Positions 8,020 through 17,271 of a stretch of 36,622 bases of DNA are shown one piece after another. The stretch's first letter is position 1; every line of letters begins with the position of its first letter. The notes below the pieces were generated by a model. That model was not told where the DNA came from and searched no databases. It was given only the letters and a program-made list of their open reading frames with translations. This stretch comes from Succinivibrio faecicola (GTDB lineage: Bacteria > Pseudomonadota > Gammaproteobacteria > Enterobacterales > Succinivibrionaceae). The translations under genes and the position numbers were made by a program. The stretch spans positions 1 through 36,622 of the forward strand of contig NZ_JAGFNY010000020.1 of the NCBI RefSeq assembly GCF_019448115.1, written 5' to 3'.

Positions 8020-9630
8020 CTATTCATTTGGCTTGAGAATAGTAGGTCCTGATTTTTCTTCAGTATTTGGGTAATCAAGATTATAGTGAAGACCTCTTGA
8101 TTCATGTCTCTTCATTGCTGATTTAACGATAATCTCAGCTACAGCTAGAAGATTTCTTAGCTCTAACAGATTTCTAGATACCCTAAAGTTAGAGTAGTAT
8201 TCACTAACTTCTTTCTTGAGCATCTCAATTCTATGCATAGCTCTTTCAAGACGTTTGTTGGTTCTTACGATACCGACATAATCCCACATGGTAAGACGAA
8301 GTTCGTGCCAGTTGTGAGTAATGATAACTTCCTCATCAGAGTTTGTTACCTGGCTTTCATCCCAGTCCTTGATTTCAACTGTATCAAATTCATCATCGTC
8401 AAGGTGCTTAAGGATATTTTCCGCAGCAGCTTTGCCGTAAACAACACACTCAAGTAGAGAGTTTGAAGCAAGTCTGTTTGCTCCATGAAGACCAGTATAT
8501 GCACACTCGCCGATAGCATATAAACCATCAATATCTGTTCTTGCTTTTTTATCGACCATGATACCACCACAGGTAAAGTGTGCTGCAGGAACAATTGGAA
8601 TTGGCTGCTTGGTGATATCGATACCAACCTTTAGGCAACGCTCATAGATGGTTGGAAAGTGTTTTTTAACAAATTCAGGCTCTTTAAATGAAATATCAAG
8701 GTACATGCAGTGTGCACCTAATTTCTTCATTTCATGATCGATTGCTCTTGCAACAATGTCTCTTGGAGCAAGCTCAAGTCTATCATCATAATCCTGCATG
8801 AATCTTGTACCATCAGGACGCTTTAACTGAGCTCCTTCACCTCTTAGAGCTTCTGTTAAGAGAAAGTTTCTGTCAGCATCGCAATATAGAGTTGTTGGAT
8901 GGAACTGATTGAACTCCATATTTGCGACACGGCAACCTGCACGATATGCCATTGCAATACCATCACCAGAGCTTACCTCTGGGTTACAGGTATACTGATA
9001 AACCTTTGATGCACCACCTGTACACAATGCAATGAATTTGGCATTGATTGTGATTACATGATTTGTGGTTGTATCAAGTACGTATGCACCAACGACTCTG
9101 TTTCCTACAAGGCCAAGCTTGTGAGTTGTAATAAGATCAATTGCATTGTGATTTTCAAGAATTGTGATATTTTTATTTTCACGTGCTCTTTCAACAAGAG
9201 TTTCCTGAATTGATTTACCGGTATGATCTTCTGCGTGGAAAATTCTTCTGTGAGAGTGACCGCCTTCTCTATGAAGGTGATAAGGTGACTGTTCATCTTC
9301 AACCTTTGTTTCTTTCAGATCAAAAGGAACTCCCTCATCGATGAGCCACTGAATAGCGTCATGTGCATTTTTAGCAACGAACTCAACAGTTTTCTCATCA
9401 CATAAGAAACCGCCTGCAATGCAGGTGTCTTTTATATGCGCCTGAATGCTGTCATCATCATCTTTGATATTGTAAACACCAGCGATGCCACCTTGAGCAT
9501 AATTAGTAGAACCTGCACAAACGTTCTCTTTTGATAGAACAATAACTTTAGCTTTTTTTGCTAAGGTCAGTGCAAGTGTAAGACCTGCAGCTCCAGAACC
9601 GATAATAAGACAATCTGTTGTGTAATTCAT
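8020..9630 (-). CDS. nadB: L-aspartate oxidase
   Basis: NadB oxidises L-aspartate to iminoaspartate, the first step of de novo NAD synthesis, using FAD and (in anaerobes) fumarate as electron acceptor. The protein has 536 residues, the normal length. It starts with the FAD-binding [10 protein letters not shown] motif (about 9-18). It keeps the [10 protein letters not shown] substrate-binding segment, [10 protein letters not shown], and [10 protein letters not shown] and [15 protein letters not shown] near the isoalloxazine site. The ATG has an AGGTAAG ribosome-binding site upstream. It is divergent from rpoE, as in E. coli. nadA and nadC are not in the window. Confidence 0.96.
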   Translation of the reverse strand: MNYTTDCLIIGSGAAGLTLALTLAKKAKVIVLSKENVCAGSTNYAQGGIAGVYNIKDDDDSIQAHIKDTCIAGGFLCDEKTVEFVAKNAHDAIQWLIDEGVPFDLKETKVEDEQSPYHLHREGGHSHRRIFHAEDHTGKSIQETLVERARENKNITILENHNAIDLITTHKLGLVGNRVVGAYVLDTTTNHVITINAKFIALCTGGASKVYQYTCNPEVSSGDGIAMAYRAGCRVANMEFNQFHPTTLYCDADRNFLLTEALRGEGAQLKRPDGTRFMQDYDDRLELAPRDIVARAIDHEMKKLGAHCMYLDISFKEPEFVKKHFPTIYERCLKVGIDITKQPIPIVPAAHFTCGGIMVDKKARTDIDGLYAIGECAYTGLHGANRLASNSLLECVVYGKAAAENILKHLDDDEFDTVEIKDWDESQVTNSDEEVIITHNWHELRLTMWDYVGIVRTNKRLERAMHRIEMLKKEVSEYYSNFRVSRNLLELRNLLAVAEIIVKSAMKRHESRGLHYNLDYPNTEEKSGPTILKPNE

Positions 9631-9815
9631 TTTCTTACCTGTTGCTCTTATTTATAAAAAACACATTGTGATAATTTTACTCTTTTATGATGCACTTAAC
9701 ACAAATTTAATATCTAAGAGTACTAAAAAAAGAGGCAAATTTTTTTAGACTGCATTTATTTGGCTTTTACTGTAAAATATCTAAGTCATAAATAATATGA
9801 TTAAAAAAATTTTTT

Positions 9816-9842
9816 GAACTTTTAAAAAATAACTTAGTCAAA
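9816..9842 (+). promoter_or_regulatory. Sigma-E-type promoter of rpoE
   Basis: TGAACTT (9815-9821) followed after 15 bases by GTCAAA (9837-9842) closely matches the known sigma-E consensus (GGAACTT, about 16, GTCTAA). Transcription would start roughly 20 bases before the rpoE ATG at 9866. This implies autoregulation of the operon, as in E. coli. Confidence 0.6.
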
Positions 9843-9865
9843 ACGTATAAAAGGTGCAGTAAGAC

Positions 9866-10459
9866 ATGGGATCCGTAAACGAAAATTTTAAAGCTTCAAA
9901 TGACGAAGCCATCGTGAAGCGGGTTCAGGAAGGTGATGTTGAAGCCTACAACTTACTTGTAATCAAGTATCAGCATAAGATATTTCAGGTTATAGGAAAG
10001 TTTGTAAATAATCAGGCAGACATTGCTGATGTGGCTCAGGAAGCTTTTATTAAAGCATACAGAGCTATCAATTCCTTCCGTGCCGACAGTTCCTTTTATA
10101 CCTGGTTGTATCGAATTGCGGTTAATACAGCAAAAACACATTTAGAATCAAACAATAAAACAAGAAATCATCTTGATGTTGATTCTCCTGAGTTTCAGTC
10201 AATTGACGAGCAGGGTGTATTAGCAAGTTCAGATACTCCAGATAGAATAATAGAATCGCAAGAATTGCAGCAAGTGATTATCGACGCTATGGCTGATCTT
10301 CCTACTGAATTATCTGAGGCGATAACCTTAAGAGAAGTAGAGGGAATGTCATACGAAGATATGGCGGTTGTGCTTAAAGTTCCGATTGGAACAGTAAGAT
10401 CCAGAATCTTCAGAGCGCGACAATTTATAGAACAAAGAATGACAAAGTTTGCAAAATAA
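9866..10459 (+). CDS. rpoE: RNA polymerase sigma factor RpoE (sigma-E)
   Basis: An ECF sigma factor for the envelope-stress response; 197 residues, close to the E. coli length of about 191. Region 2 is visible as DIADVAQEAFIKAYRAI followed by the FYTWLYRIAVNTAK segment (residues about 52-90). Region 4 runs from DLPTELSEAITLRE to IGTVRSRIFRARQ (about 143-188) with its helix-turn-helix. The ATG is preceded by AAGGTG nine bases upstream. rseA follows after 12 bases and rseB is next, the classic sigma-E operon. A sigma-E-like promoter lies directly upstream. The divergent nadB supports orthology. Confidence 0.96.
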   Translation: MGSVNENFKASNDEAIVKRVQEGDVEAYNLLVIKYQHKIFQVIGKFVNNQADIADVAQEAFIKAYRAINSFRADSSFYTWLYRIAVNTAKTHLESNNKTRNHLDVDSPEFQSIDEQGVLASSDTPDRIIESQELQQVIIDAMADLPTELSEAITLREVEGMSYEDMAVVLKVPIGTVRSRIFRARQFIEQRMTKFAK

Positions 10460-10471
10460 TCGGGAGTAGGT

Positions 10472-11062
10472 ATGACAACTTCACATGAATCAGAGAATGC
10501 AGAATATCTTTCCGCTCTTTTTGATGGTGAATCTTCTCAGACTGAAAAGTTAAGTTTATCTGCTGAACACAAGCAGACACTTAAGAATTATTCTCTAATC
10601 GGTGCTGCACTTCGTAATGAGCTTCCAAGAAAGGTCGATATGTCTTTCTCTGATAGCGTAATGAATACAATTGCTAAGGAAAAGATTGTACCTGAACTTA
10701 AGATTATACCAGTACCTACTTATAAATTCGTATTCAGGAAAGTGGCAACTGCAGTAGCTCAGATGGCAATGGTTGCTTCTGTTGCAGCGGTTACAGTTAT
10801 CGGTTATCAGACTTTTACAGCAGATTCTTCAGTTATACAGGAGAGTGCTTCTAATGCATTAGGTCCTGTAGATGGAGTAAATCTTGCAAGTTATCAGACC
10901 TCATCACAGGCATCTAATAAAATAAACCTGTCTACAGATGAGGATAAGGCTGAAAATGCTGTAAAATTAAATTCAAGTGAACTTAAAAAACAGCAGGCCC
11001 TGGAAGTTGAACGTATCAACAATTACATCAGAGGTTATGTTGTAAGCACAGCCTCAAACTGA
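10472..11062 (+). CDS. rseA: Anti-sigma-E factor RseA
   Basis: An inner-membrane protein that holds sigma-E inactive until DegS and RseP cleave it. Of 196 residues, the N-terminal cytoplasmic part has the RseA-type start EYLSALFDGE (11-20) and the LIGAALRNELP helix (42-52), which bind sigma-E. One transmembrane helix spans about 91-111. The rest is periplasmic and rich in Ser, Gln and Asn. GGGAG upstream of the ATG, only 12 bases after rpoE, indicates coupled expression. A strong terminator follows at once, unusually placed before rseB. Confidence 0.92.
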   Translation: MTTSHESENAEYLSALFDGESSQTEKLSLSAEHKQTLKNYSLIGAALRNELPRKVDMSFSDSVMNTIAKEKIVPELKIIPVPTYKFVFRKVATAVAQMAMVASVAAVTVIGYQTFTADSSVIQESASNALGPVDGVNLASYQTSSQASNKINLSTDEDKAENAVKLNSSELKKQQALEVERINNYIRGYVVSTASN

Positions 11063-11083
11063 TGAACAGAATTTAGACAAATC

Positions 11084-11106
11084 AAGGGGGCTTTTGCCCC
11101 CTTTTT
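11084..11106 (+). terminator. Intrinsic terminator between rseA and rseB
   Basis: AAGGGGGC (11084-11091), loop TTTT, GCCCCCTT (11096-11103) and a T-run to 11106 make a textbook terminator, the most G+C-rich spot in the operon. It ends 11 bases before the rseB start, so rseB should be expressed by read-through or from a promoter I cannot see. Confidence 0.85.
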
Positions 11107-11117
11107 CATGGAATATT

Positions 11118-12044
11118 ATGAAACTGAAAACAATTAAAGCAACACTTACTTTTCTTATTGGAAGCGTAATTACTAATGCGTTTGCAGCAAACAGCTGTTT
11201 TGAACATTTTTATGATGTTCAGAATATGTATACAACAAACAATTTTGATGCAACCATAGCACATACAGACAGCATGGGAATCAATCTGTATGCCTTAACT
11301 CACCTGTATATTAACAACACTCCTTATACTACATGGAAGTCCTTGAATGGAGAATTAGACGGATATGCGCTAAAAGGACTTAAGGGAATTGATTTTAATA
11401 AGGATCGGGAGTATGTAGGTGCAATGCTTTGGCATCAGTCATTAATCTTTGACAAAATCATGCATTCACAGACAATACTGAAAAACTACGAATGTACTTT
11501 GGTTGGTCGTACGAGAATATCAGGAAGAAAGGTTGTTGTTTCTAAACTCTCTCCTGTTGATGATGCAAGATACAGTTTTCTCATAGCCAGTGATGACGAG
11601 ACAAATCTTCCTGTTGAAATGAGTGTAATTGCACCATCAAATGCACTAGTTACAAAATTCACTGTAACTGCAATGCATTCTGTAAATGCAAAAAACGGAT
11701 CTTTTCCTGATGATGTTTTTGATTCTATAAAGCTAAATCCAAAAAAGGATCTCTCCTTAGCAGAAATCTGGCCGGAACTTACAATTCCTTCTTATTTTGC
11801 ACTTTGTGATTATGGAGTTCAGAAAATGGGAAATGAGATGGTTGACTATCTTACATTTACAGATGGGCTTGTAGATTTCAGAGTATACAGGAATTCAAAA
11901 ACAACAGTCATGATTCCATCTGCAACTGACGGAACTATCAGTGTTTTCAGAAAAAAAGATCAGTTTTTTGAATATGCTGTTGCAGGTGAAATTCCTCTTG
12001 CAATGTCAAAAATAATTCTTTCAAAAATAATATCGAATGAATAA
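11118..12044 (+). CDS. rseB: Sigma-E regulatory protein RseB (MucB family)
   Basis: A periplasmic protein that binds RseA and shields it from DegS, releasing it on sensing lipoprotein or LPS stress. The preferred start is ATG 11118 (308 residues). It gives a clear signal peptide, MKLKTIKATLTFLIGSV continuing to cleavage at AFA/AN after residue 23. An in-frame TTG at 11094 would lie inside the terminator stem and is rejected. The N-terminal LolA-like and C-terminal domains are divergent from E. coli (318 residues), but length, signal and position support the call. GGAA just upstream is a weak ribosome site. rseC, normally next, is absent. Confidence 0.85.
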   Translation: MKLKTIKATLTFLIGSVITNAFAANSCFEHFYDVQNMYTTNNFDATIAHTDSMGINLYALTHLYINNTPYTTWKSLNGELDGYALKGLKGIDFNKDREYVGAMLWHQSLIFDKIMHSQTILKNYECTLVGRTRISGRKVVVSKLSPVDDARYSFLIASDDETNLPVEMSVIAPSNALVTKFTVTAMHSVNAKNGSFPDDVFDSIKLNPKKDLSLAEIWPELTIPSYFALCDYGVQKMGNEMVDYLTFTDGLVDFRVYRNSKTTVMIPSATDGTISVFRKKDQFFEYAVAGEIPLAMSKIILSKIISNE

Positions 12045-12172
12045 TAGTGCTGAAAAAAGTAAAAAAACAAAATTTTGCCTAAATTACAATGAGTTATACC
12101 AATAGTGAAAGCCTTTTGTAAAAATGGTAAAATAACGAAAATTTTTGTAATCATAGAATTATTAGGAACATT

Positions 12173-13984
12173 ATGGCAGACGTTTACGACCGCTCAAAAG
12201 TTAGAAATTTCTCTGTAATCGCACACATCGATCACGGTAAATCAACATTATCCGATAGATTCATTCAGATGTGCGGTGGTTTAAGCGATCGCGAAATGAC
12301 CTCTCAGGTCCTTGACAACATGGATATTGAGAGAGAGCGTGGTATTACCATTAAAGCTCAGGCAGTAACCCTTAAATACAAGGCAAAAGACGGAAATACC
12401 TATGAGCTTAATTTTATTGATACTCCAGGTCATGTGGATTTCTCTTATGAGGTTTCCCGTTCTTTATTTGCCTGTGAGGGTGCACTATTAGTAGTAGATG
12501 CAAGTCAGGGTGTTGAAGCTCAGACACTTGCAAACTGTTATCAGGCAGTAAATCTTGATCTTGAGGTTATTCCTGTTTTAAACAAGATTGATTTGCCATC
12601 AGCTGATCCTGACAGAGCTATTGATGAGATTGAAGATCTGATTGGTATTGAGGCTCATGATGCCTGCATGTGTTCTGCTAAGACAGGTCTTGGTGTTCAG
12701 GATGTTCTTGAAAGAATCGTAACCTCAATTCCTGCTCCTCAAGGTGATCCTGATGCTCCTCTTCAGGCACTTATTATCGATTCATATTTTGATGATTATC
12801 TTGGTGTTGTAGCTTTAGTCCGAGTAAAGAACGGAACCTTACGTCGTGGTGACAAGATTAAGGTTATGTCTCAGGGAGTTGCTTGGCAGGTTGACGGACT
12901 TGGTATTTCAACTCCTAAGAGAGTAAAGGTTGATGTTTTAAACTGTGGTGAAGTAGGTTGGGTTGTATGTGATATCAAGTCAGTACATGCAGCTCCTGTT
13001 GGAGATACAATCACTCATGTAAAACCAGCCTGTGAAGCACCTCTTCCTGGTTTCCAGAAGGTAAAACCTCAGGTTTATGCAGGTATGTTCCCTGTTGAAA
13101 CCGATGATTACAATGCATTTAGAGATGCACTTGAGAAACTGTCATTAAATGATGCATCTTTATTCTTTGAACCTGAAAATTCAAAGGCATTAGGTTTTGG
13201 TTTCAGATGCGGCTTCCTTGGTATGCTGCACATGGAAATCATTCAGGAAAGACTTGAAAGAGAGTACAACCTGAACCTGATAACTACTGCTCCTACAGTA
13301 GTATATGAAGTTTTAATGACAAACGGAGAGGTTATCCATATCGATTCTCCTGCTGCACTTCCTCCTGTTTCAAATATTGCTGAAATCAGAGAGCCTATTG
13401 CAGAATGCCGCATGTTGATGCCATCGGAATATGTTGGTGCAATCATGAAGATTTGTCAGGAAAAACGTGGTATTCAGACTGGTCTTGAGTATCATGGTGA
13501 TCAGGTTGCATTGACTTATGAGATTCCAATGTCAGAAGTTGTTCTAGATTTCTTTGACAGAATCAAATCAGCTTCTCGTGGCTATGCTTCCCTTGACTAC
13601 AGTTTCAAGCGATTCAACTGTGATGATCTTGTGAGAATGGATATTCTTATTGCAGGTGAAAGAGTGGATGCTCTTGCAATTATTCTTCACCGTTCAGTAA
13701 GCCGTACAAGAGGTCTTGCAGTTGTAGAAAAAATGAAGGAAGTAATTCCTCGTCAAATGTTTGATATTGCAATTCAGGCTGCAATCGGTACTCAGATTAT
13801 CGCTCGTTGTACTGTTAAGGCATTAAGAAAGGATGTTCTTGCAAAGTGCTATGGTGGTGATATCACAAGAAAGCGCAAGCTTCTTGAAAAACAGAAAGCT
13901 GGTAAGAAGCGCATGAAACAGTTAGGAAAGGTAGAGGTTCCTCAGGATGCATTCCTTGCAATATTAAAGGTAGGAAAAGAATAA
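12173..13984 (+). CDS. lepA: Elongation factor 4 (LepA) GTPase
   Basis: A ribosome-associated translational GTPase that assists ribosome function under ionic or cold stress. It has 603 residues, matching the family. G1 is AHIDHGKST (about 17-25), G3 is DTPGHVDF, and G4 is [10 protein letters not shown]. The EF4-specific C-terminal domain is seen as [20 protein letters not shown] near the end. AGGA precedes the ATG. It is followed 20 bases later by lepB, the conserved pair that gave it its name. The 128-base spacer after rseB should hold its promoter, but only a TAAAAT-like -10 near 12129 was seen. Confidence 0.97.
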   Translation: MADVYDRSKVRNFSVIAHIDHGKSTLSDRFIQMCGGLSDREMTSQVLDNMDIERERGITIKAQAVTLKYKAKDGNTYELNFIDTPGHVDFSYEVSRSLFACEGALLVVDASQGVEAQTLANCYQAVNLDLEVIPVLNKIDLPSADPDRAIDEIEDLIGIEAHDACMCSAKTGLGVQDVLERIVTSIPAPQGDPDAPLQALIIDSYFDDYLGVVALVRVKNGTLRRGDKIKVMSQGVAWQVDGLGISTPKRVKVDVLNCGEVGWVVCDIKSVHAAPVGDTITHVKPACEAPLPGFQKVKPQVYAGMFPVETDDYNAFRDALEKLSLNDASLFFEPENSKALGFGFRCGFLGMLHMEIIQERLEREYNLNLITTAPTVVYEVLMTNGEVIHIDSPAALPPVSNIAEIREPIAECRMLMPSEYVGAIMKICQEKRGIQTGLEYHGDQVALTYEIPMSEVVLDFFDRIKSASRGYASLDYSFKRFNCDDLVRMDILIAGERVDALAIILHRSVSRTRGLAVVEKMKEVIPRQMFDIAIQAAIGTQIIARCTVKALRKDVLAKCYGGDITRKRKLLEKQKAGKKRMKQLGKVEVPQDAFLAILKVGKE

Positions 13985-14004
13985 TACAAAAAAGAAGGTA
14001 GAAC

Positions 14005-14937
14005 GTGATTGAGGTAATTTCAGAAAATCTTTTTGCATATATCCTTTTTTTTGCCAGTGTTGTAACAGGCATCTGTTATTTCATTGATTTAAAAAAATAT
14101 AAGAAAAAGCGTAAAGAAGCCCTGGCTGCTGCATTAAAGGCAAACAAGGATCTTAGCCGAAAGGAAAAAAAGAAGATTATGGAGCCAGCCAATTTTATAG
14201 GACAGGTTGGTTCTGTATTTATAGTTATCTTAGTTGTTTTTCTTTTCAGAAGTTTTGTCTATGAGCCTTTTAGAATTCCATCAGGCTCAATGATGCCAAC
14301 TTTACTAACTGGTGATTTTATTGCTGTTAATAAGCACGCATATGGAATCAGAAATCCACTTACAAATAATGTAATTATTGAAACAGGCATGCCAAAACGT
14401 GGTGATGTTATTGTATTCAAATATCCAGAAGATAAATCAATAGATTACATCAAGCGAGTTGTAGGTGAGCCTGGTGATGTAATTATCTATCAGGATAAGC
14501 ATCTGTATATCATCAAGCATGAAGAATCAGAGAAAAAACATGCTCAGCTGGTTAATGTTCAATTCATGTATACCGATGAAGAGGAGATATCTTTAGGTTT
14601 CTCTGAGAATTATGATGTATACAAAGAATCCTTTGCTAAGGGTGAATCTCATATTATCCGAATAAATCAGAATGCATCTATGCTCAAAGAGTATTTTTAT
14701 AAGCAGCCTGGTTTTGAAAGAGGAATTTGGAAGGTTCCTGAAAACTGCTATTTTGCAATGGGTGATAACAGAGATAACAGCAAGGATAGTAGATTCTGGG
14801 GATTTGTACCTTTTGAGAATATTGTTGGAAAAACAGAAGGCATCTGGATGTCCTTGGAATTTGATGAAAAAGATCAGTCAATGCTGAGCTTTATTCCAAA
14901 GTCAGTACGTTTTAACCGAATTGGCGGTATAAATTAA
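14005..14937 (+). CDS. lepB: Signal peptidase I
   Basis: An inner-membrane serine protease that removes signal peptides from exported proteins. It has 310 residues with two transmembrane helices (about 8-27 and 66-84), the topology of E. coli LepB. The catalytic Ser95 is in IPSGSMMPTL and the Lys150 general base is in DYIKRVVGEPGD. Box E, MGDNRDNSKDSRFWGFVP, is intact. The start is GTG at 14005 with an AAGAAGGTAG ribosome-binding region, 20 bases after lepA. rnc follows after 3 bases. Confidence 0.96.
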   Translation: MIEVISENLFAYILFFASVVTGICYFIDLKKYKKKRKEALAAALKANKDLSRKEKKKIMEPANFIGQVGSVFIVILVVFLFRSFVYEPFRIPSGSMMPTLLTGDFIAVNKHAYGIRNPLTNNVIIETGMPKRGDVIVFKYPEDKSIDYIKRVVGEPGDVIIYQDKHLYIIKHEESEKKHAQLVNVQFMYTDEEEISLGFSENYDVYKESFAKGESHIIRINQNASMLKEYFYKQPGFERGIWKVPENCYFAMGDNRDNSKDSRFWGFVPFENIVGKTEGIWMSLEFDEKDQSMLSFIPKSVRFNRIGGIN

Positions 14938-14940
14938 AAA

Positions 14941-15648
14941 ATGTCAGAAAAAACTAATGTGATAGCCCTTCAGAATCTAGAACTGAAGCTTGGGTATGCT
15001 TTTGAAGATATTAAACTGTTAGAGCAGGCTTTGACTCATAGAAGCTTTGGTCCTATTCATAATGAAAGACTTGAGTATCTAGGTGATTCAATCCTTGGTA
15101 TGGTTATCGCAAAAGATCTCTATGACAGATTTCCAAAATGCAAGGAAGGAGATCTGACAAGAATGAGATCTACTCTTGTAAGAGAAACAATGTTAGCTCA
15201 GATTGCAAGAGAGTTTGAACTTGGAAATGTATTAAGATTAGGACCTGGTGAACTTAAAACAGGCGGTTTTAGAAGAGACAGTCTTATTGCTGATGCAGTC
15301 GAGTCTATTATTGGCGCTATGTTTATTGATTCTCATGAAAGTTTTGAACTTGTGAGACAGAATATTCTTCGCTGGTTTAAGACAAGACTTGAGACAATTA
15401 AGCCTGATGTGGATCAAAAGGATCATAAATCAACACTGCAAGAATACCTTCAGTCAGCTCATTTACCTCTTCCTGAGTATAAGGTAGAGTCTATTGAGGG
15501 AACAGACAATGAGCAGATCTTTGTGGTTTCTGCAAATGTTAAAGGCTACGAAAAACAGATTGGTCGTGGCTCTTCAAGACGCAGAGCTGAGCAGGTTGCT
15601 GCAGGTCTTGTATTAGAACTTATTGATAAACGAAAGAAATATAAATAG
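14941..15648 (+). CDS. rnc: Ribonuclease III
   Basis: A double-strand-specific endoribonuclease for rRNA processing and regulatory RNA decay. It has 235 residues. The signature [10 protein letters not shown] (about 40-49) and [13 protein letters not shown] (about 118-130) supply the catalytic acidic residues. A double-stranded RNA-binding domain occupies the C-terminus from [11 protein letters not shown] onward. GGCGGT about 14 bases upstream may act as the ribosome site, and coupling to lepB (3-base gap) is likely. era follows after 10 bases, as in E. coli. Confidence 0.96.
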   Translation: MSEKTNVIALQNLELKLGYAFEDIKLLEQALTHRSFGPIHNERLEYLGDSILGMVIAKDLYDRFPKCKEGDLTRMRSTLVRETMLAQIAREFELGNVLRLGPGELKTGGFRRDSLIADAVESIIGAMFIDSHESFELVRQNILRWFKTRLETIKPDVDQKDHKSTLQEYLQSAHLPLPEYKVESIEGTDNEQIFVVSANVKGYEKQIGRGSSRRRAEQVAAGLVLELIDKRKKYK

Positions 15649-15658
15649 AGAGGATACT

Positions 15659-16555
15659 ATGTCACACTTTGGATTTGTTGCGATCATAGGAAGACCAAAC
15701 GTTGGTAAATCAACACTGATGAATCATCTGATTGGTCAGAAGATCTCTATTACCTCAAGAAAACCTCAGACTACAAGAAACAGAATTGTTGGTATTGATA
15801 CAAAAGATGAGTATCAGGTGGTTTTTGTTGATACTCCAGGTTTGCACCGTGAAGAAAAAAGGGCAATCAATCATCTGATGAATAGAGCTGCAGAAAGTGC
15901 TCTTGGTGATGTTGAACTGGTTCTTTTCGTTGTTGATCCATCAAGATGGACCGATGATGATGAAATGGCTTTTCACAGAGTAAAGAATTCTGGTGCTCCA
16001 GTTGTTCTTGTTATCAATAAGGTAGATACAGTTGCAGACAAGGAAACACTTCTTCCTCTTATTGATAAACTTTCAAAGATCATTAATTTTAAAGATATTG
16101 TTCCTGTATCAGCTTTAAGAGGCACTAATCTTGATATCCTAAAGGATATTATTTACAAGTCTCTGCCAGAGGGAGATCATCTTTTCCCTGATGACAGTAT
16201 TACAGACAGATCATCTCGCTTTTTAGCATCAGAAATCGTTCGTGAAAAGTTGATGCGCCAGATGGGTGAGGAGCTTCCTTACAGCTCAACTGTAGAAATT
16301 GAAGAATTCAAGGAAGAAGACGGTCTTTTAAGAATCAGTGCTGCAATTCTTGTTGAAAGACAGGGCCAGAAAAAAATGGTTGTTGGTGCCCAGGGTGCAA
16401 GAATCAAGATGATTGGAACTGAGGCAAGAAAGGATATGGAAAAGCTGTTTGATTCAAAAGTATTCTTGCAGCTGTTTGTAAAGGTTAAGGCTGGATGGTC
16501 TGACGATGTCAGAGCATTAAAGAGCCTTGGCTATGATGACTTTGAGGCAAAATAA
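15659..16555 (+). CDS. era: GTPase Era
   Basis: An essential GTPase that binds the 3' end of 16S rRNA in 30S assembly. The chosen start, ATG 15659 (298 residues, beginning [18 protein letters not shown]), has a strong GAGAGGA site at 15648-15654 and matches the E. coli length of 301. A TTG start at 15623 inside rnc is less likely. G1 is GRPNVGKS (11-18), the switch region includes KPQTTRNR, G3 is DTPGLH, and G4 is NKVD. The C-terminal KH domain contains [13 protein letters not shown]. recO begins directly at the stop codon. Confidence 0.97.
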   Translation: MSHFGFVAIIGRPNVGKSTLMNHLIGQKISITSRKPQTTRNRIVGIDTKDEYQVVFVDTPGLHREEKRAINHLMNRAAESALGDVELVLFVVDPSRWTDDDEMAFHRVKNSGAPVVLVINKVDTVADKETLLPLIDKLSKIINFKDIVPVSALRGTNLDILKDIIYKSLPEGDHLFPDDSITDRSSRFLASEIVREKLMRQMGEELPYSSTVEIEEFKEEDGLLRISAAILVERQGQKKMVVGAQGARIKMIGTEARKDMEKLFDSKVFLQLFVKVKAGWSDDVRALKSLGYDDFEAK

Positions 16556-17263
16556 ATGCCATTGAGCATAGATGACGAGCCAGCTCTCGTCATCCACTCA
16601 AGACCATATCAGGAGCATTCGCTTCTACTAGAGCTTTTCACACTTAATCTTGGAAGAATAAGTGCAGTTGTAAGACTTAAAAGCAATAAGAACTCATCAA
16701 ACAGAGGGTTATTTGAACCCTTTACTCTTCTAAGGCTTTCTCTGTTTCAAGGAAGAAGCTCTCTTTTTAGAGTAAATTCTGCAATGATGCAGAAAGTTGC
16801 TTTTAAAATTGAAATACCATACACATTCTGTGCAATATATATCAATGAACTTCTGTTCAGATTAGTAAAGTCACAGGAAAGTGATCCTAAGCTGTTTGCC
16901 CAGTATATTCGCTCATTAGAGGAGCTAGAGGCTAAACACTCTGAAAACCTTGTTCTTAGAAATTTTGAGAGTGTATTACTCGAAAGTCTAGGTTATCAGA
17001 TAGATTTTAAAACTCAGGATCAAAAAATGCTTTCAGAAGAAAAATCATATTTCTTTTCAGCAACTCAGGGTTTTATAGAAGATTTGTCATCAACAAGTCA
17101 TTCATATTCAGGAAAAACTCTTTTAAAGATAATGAATCATGAATATGACTGTGAAGATAGTTTAAAGATTTTAAAGAAAATACATGCAGCTGTGATAAAA
17201 GAGCTTTTAGGTGATTATGAACTTAAAAGCAGAAGGCTGTATGAAGAATACATAAAATATTAG
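16556..17263 (+). CDS. recO: DNA repair protein RecO
   Basis: RecO loads RecA on SSB-coated single-stranded DNA and anneals strands in the RecFOR pathway. The protein has 235 residues (E. coli 242). It has an N-terminal OB fold starting ALVIHSRPYQEHSLLLELFT and a helical C-terminal domain. The conserved E-x-x-L-L-E-x-L-G-Y segment is seen as FESVLLESLGYQID. The ATG follows the era stop with no gap, and TGAGG in the end of era can serve as ribosome site. In E. coli pdxJ and acpS come next; here rlmD does. Confidence 0.92.
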   Translation: MPLSIDDEPALVIHSRPYQEHSLLLELFTLNLGRISAVVRLKSNKNSSNRGLFEPFTLLRLSLFQGRSSLFRVNSAMMQKVAFKIEIPYTFCAIYINELLFRLVKSQESDPKLFAQYIRSLEELEAKHSENLVLRNFESVLLESLGYQIDFKTQDQKMLSEEKSYFFSATQGFIEDLSSTSHSYSGKTLLKIMNHEYDCEDSLKILKKIHAAVIKELLGDYELKSRRLYEEYIKY

Positions 17264-17271
17264 GTGAGAAC

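Noticed and set aside
11094-11117. In-frame TTG start giving rseB eight extra residues
   Set aside because: It lies inside the rseA-rseB terminator stem and would spoil the clear signal peptide that begins at ATG 11118.
15623-15658. TTG start for era inside rnc
   Set aside because: ATG 15659 has a strong GAGAGGA site and gives the normal Era N-terminus.
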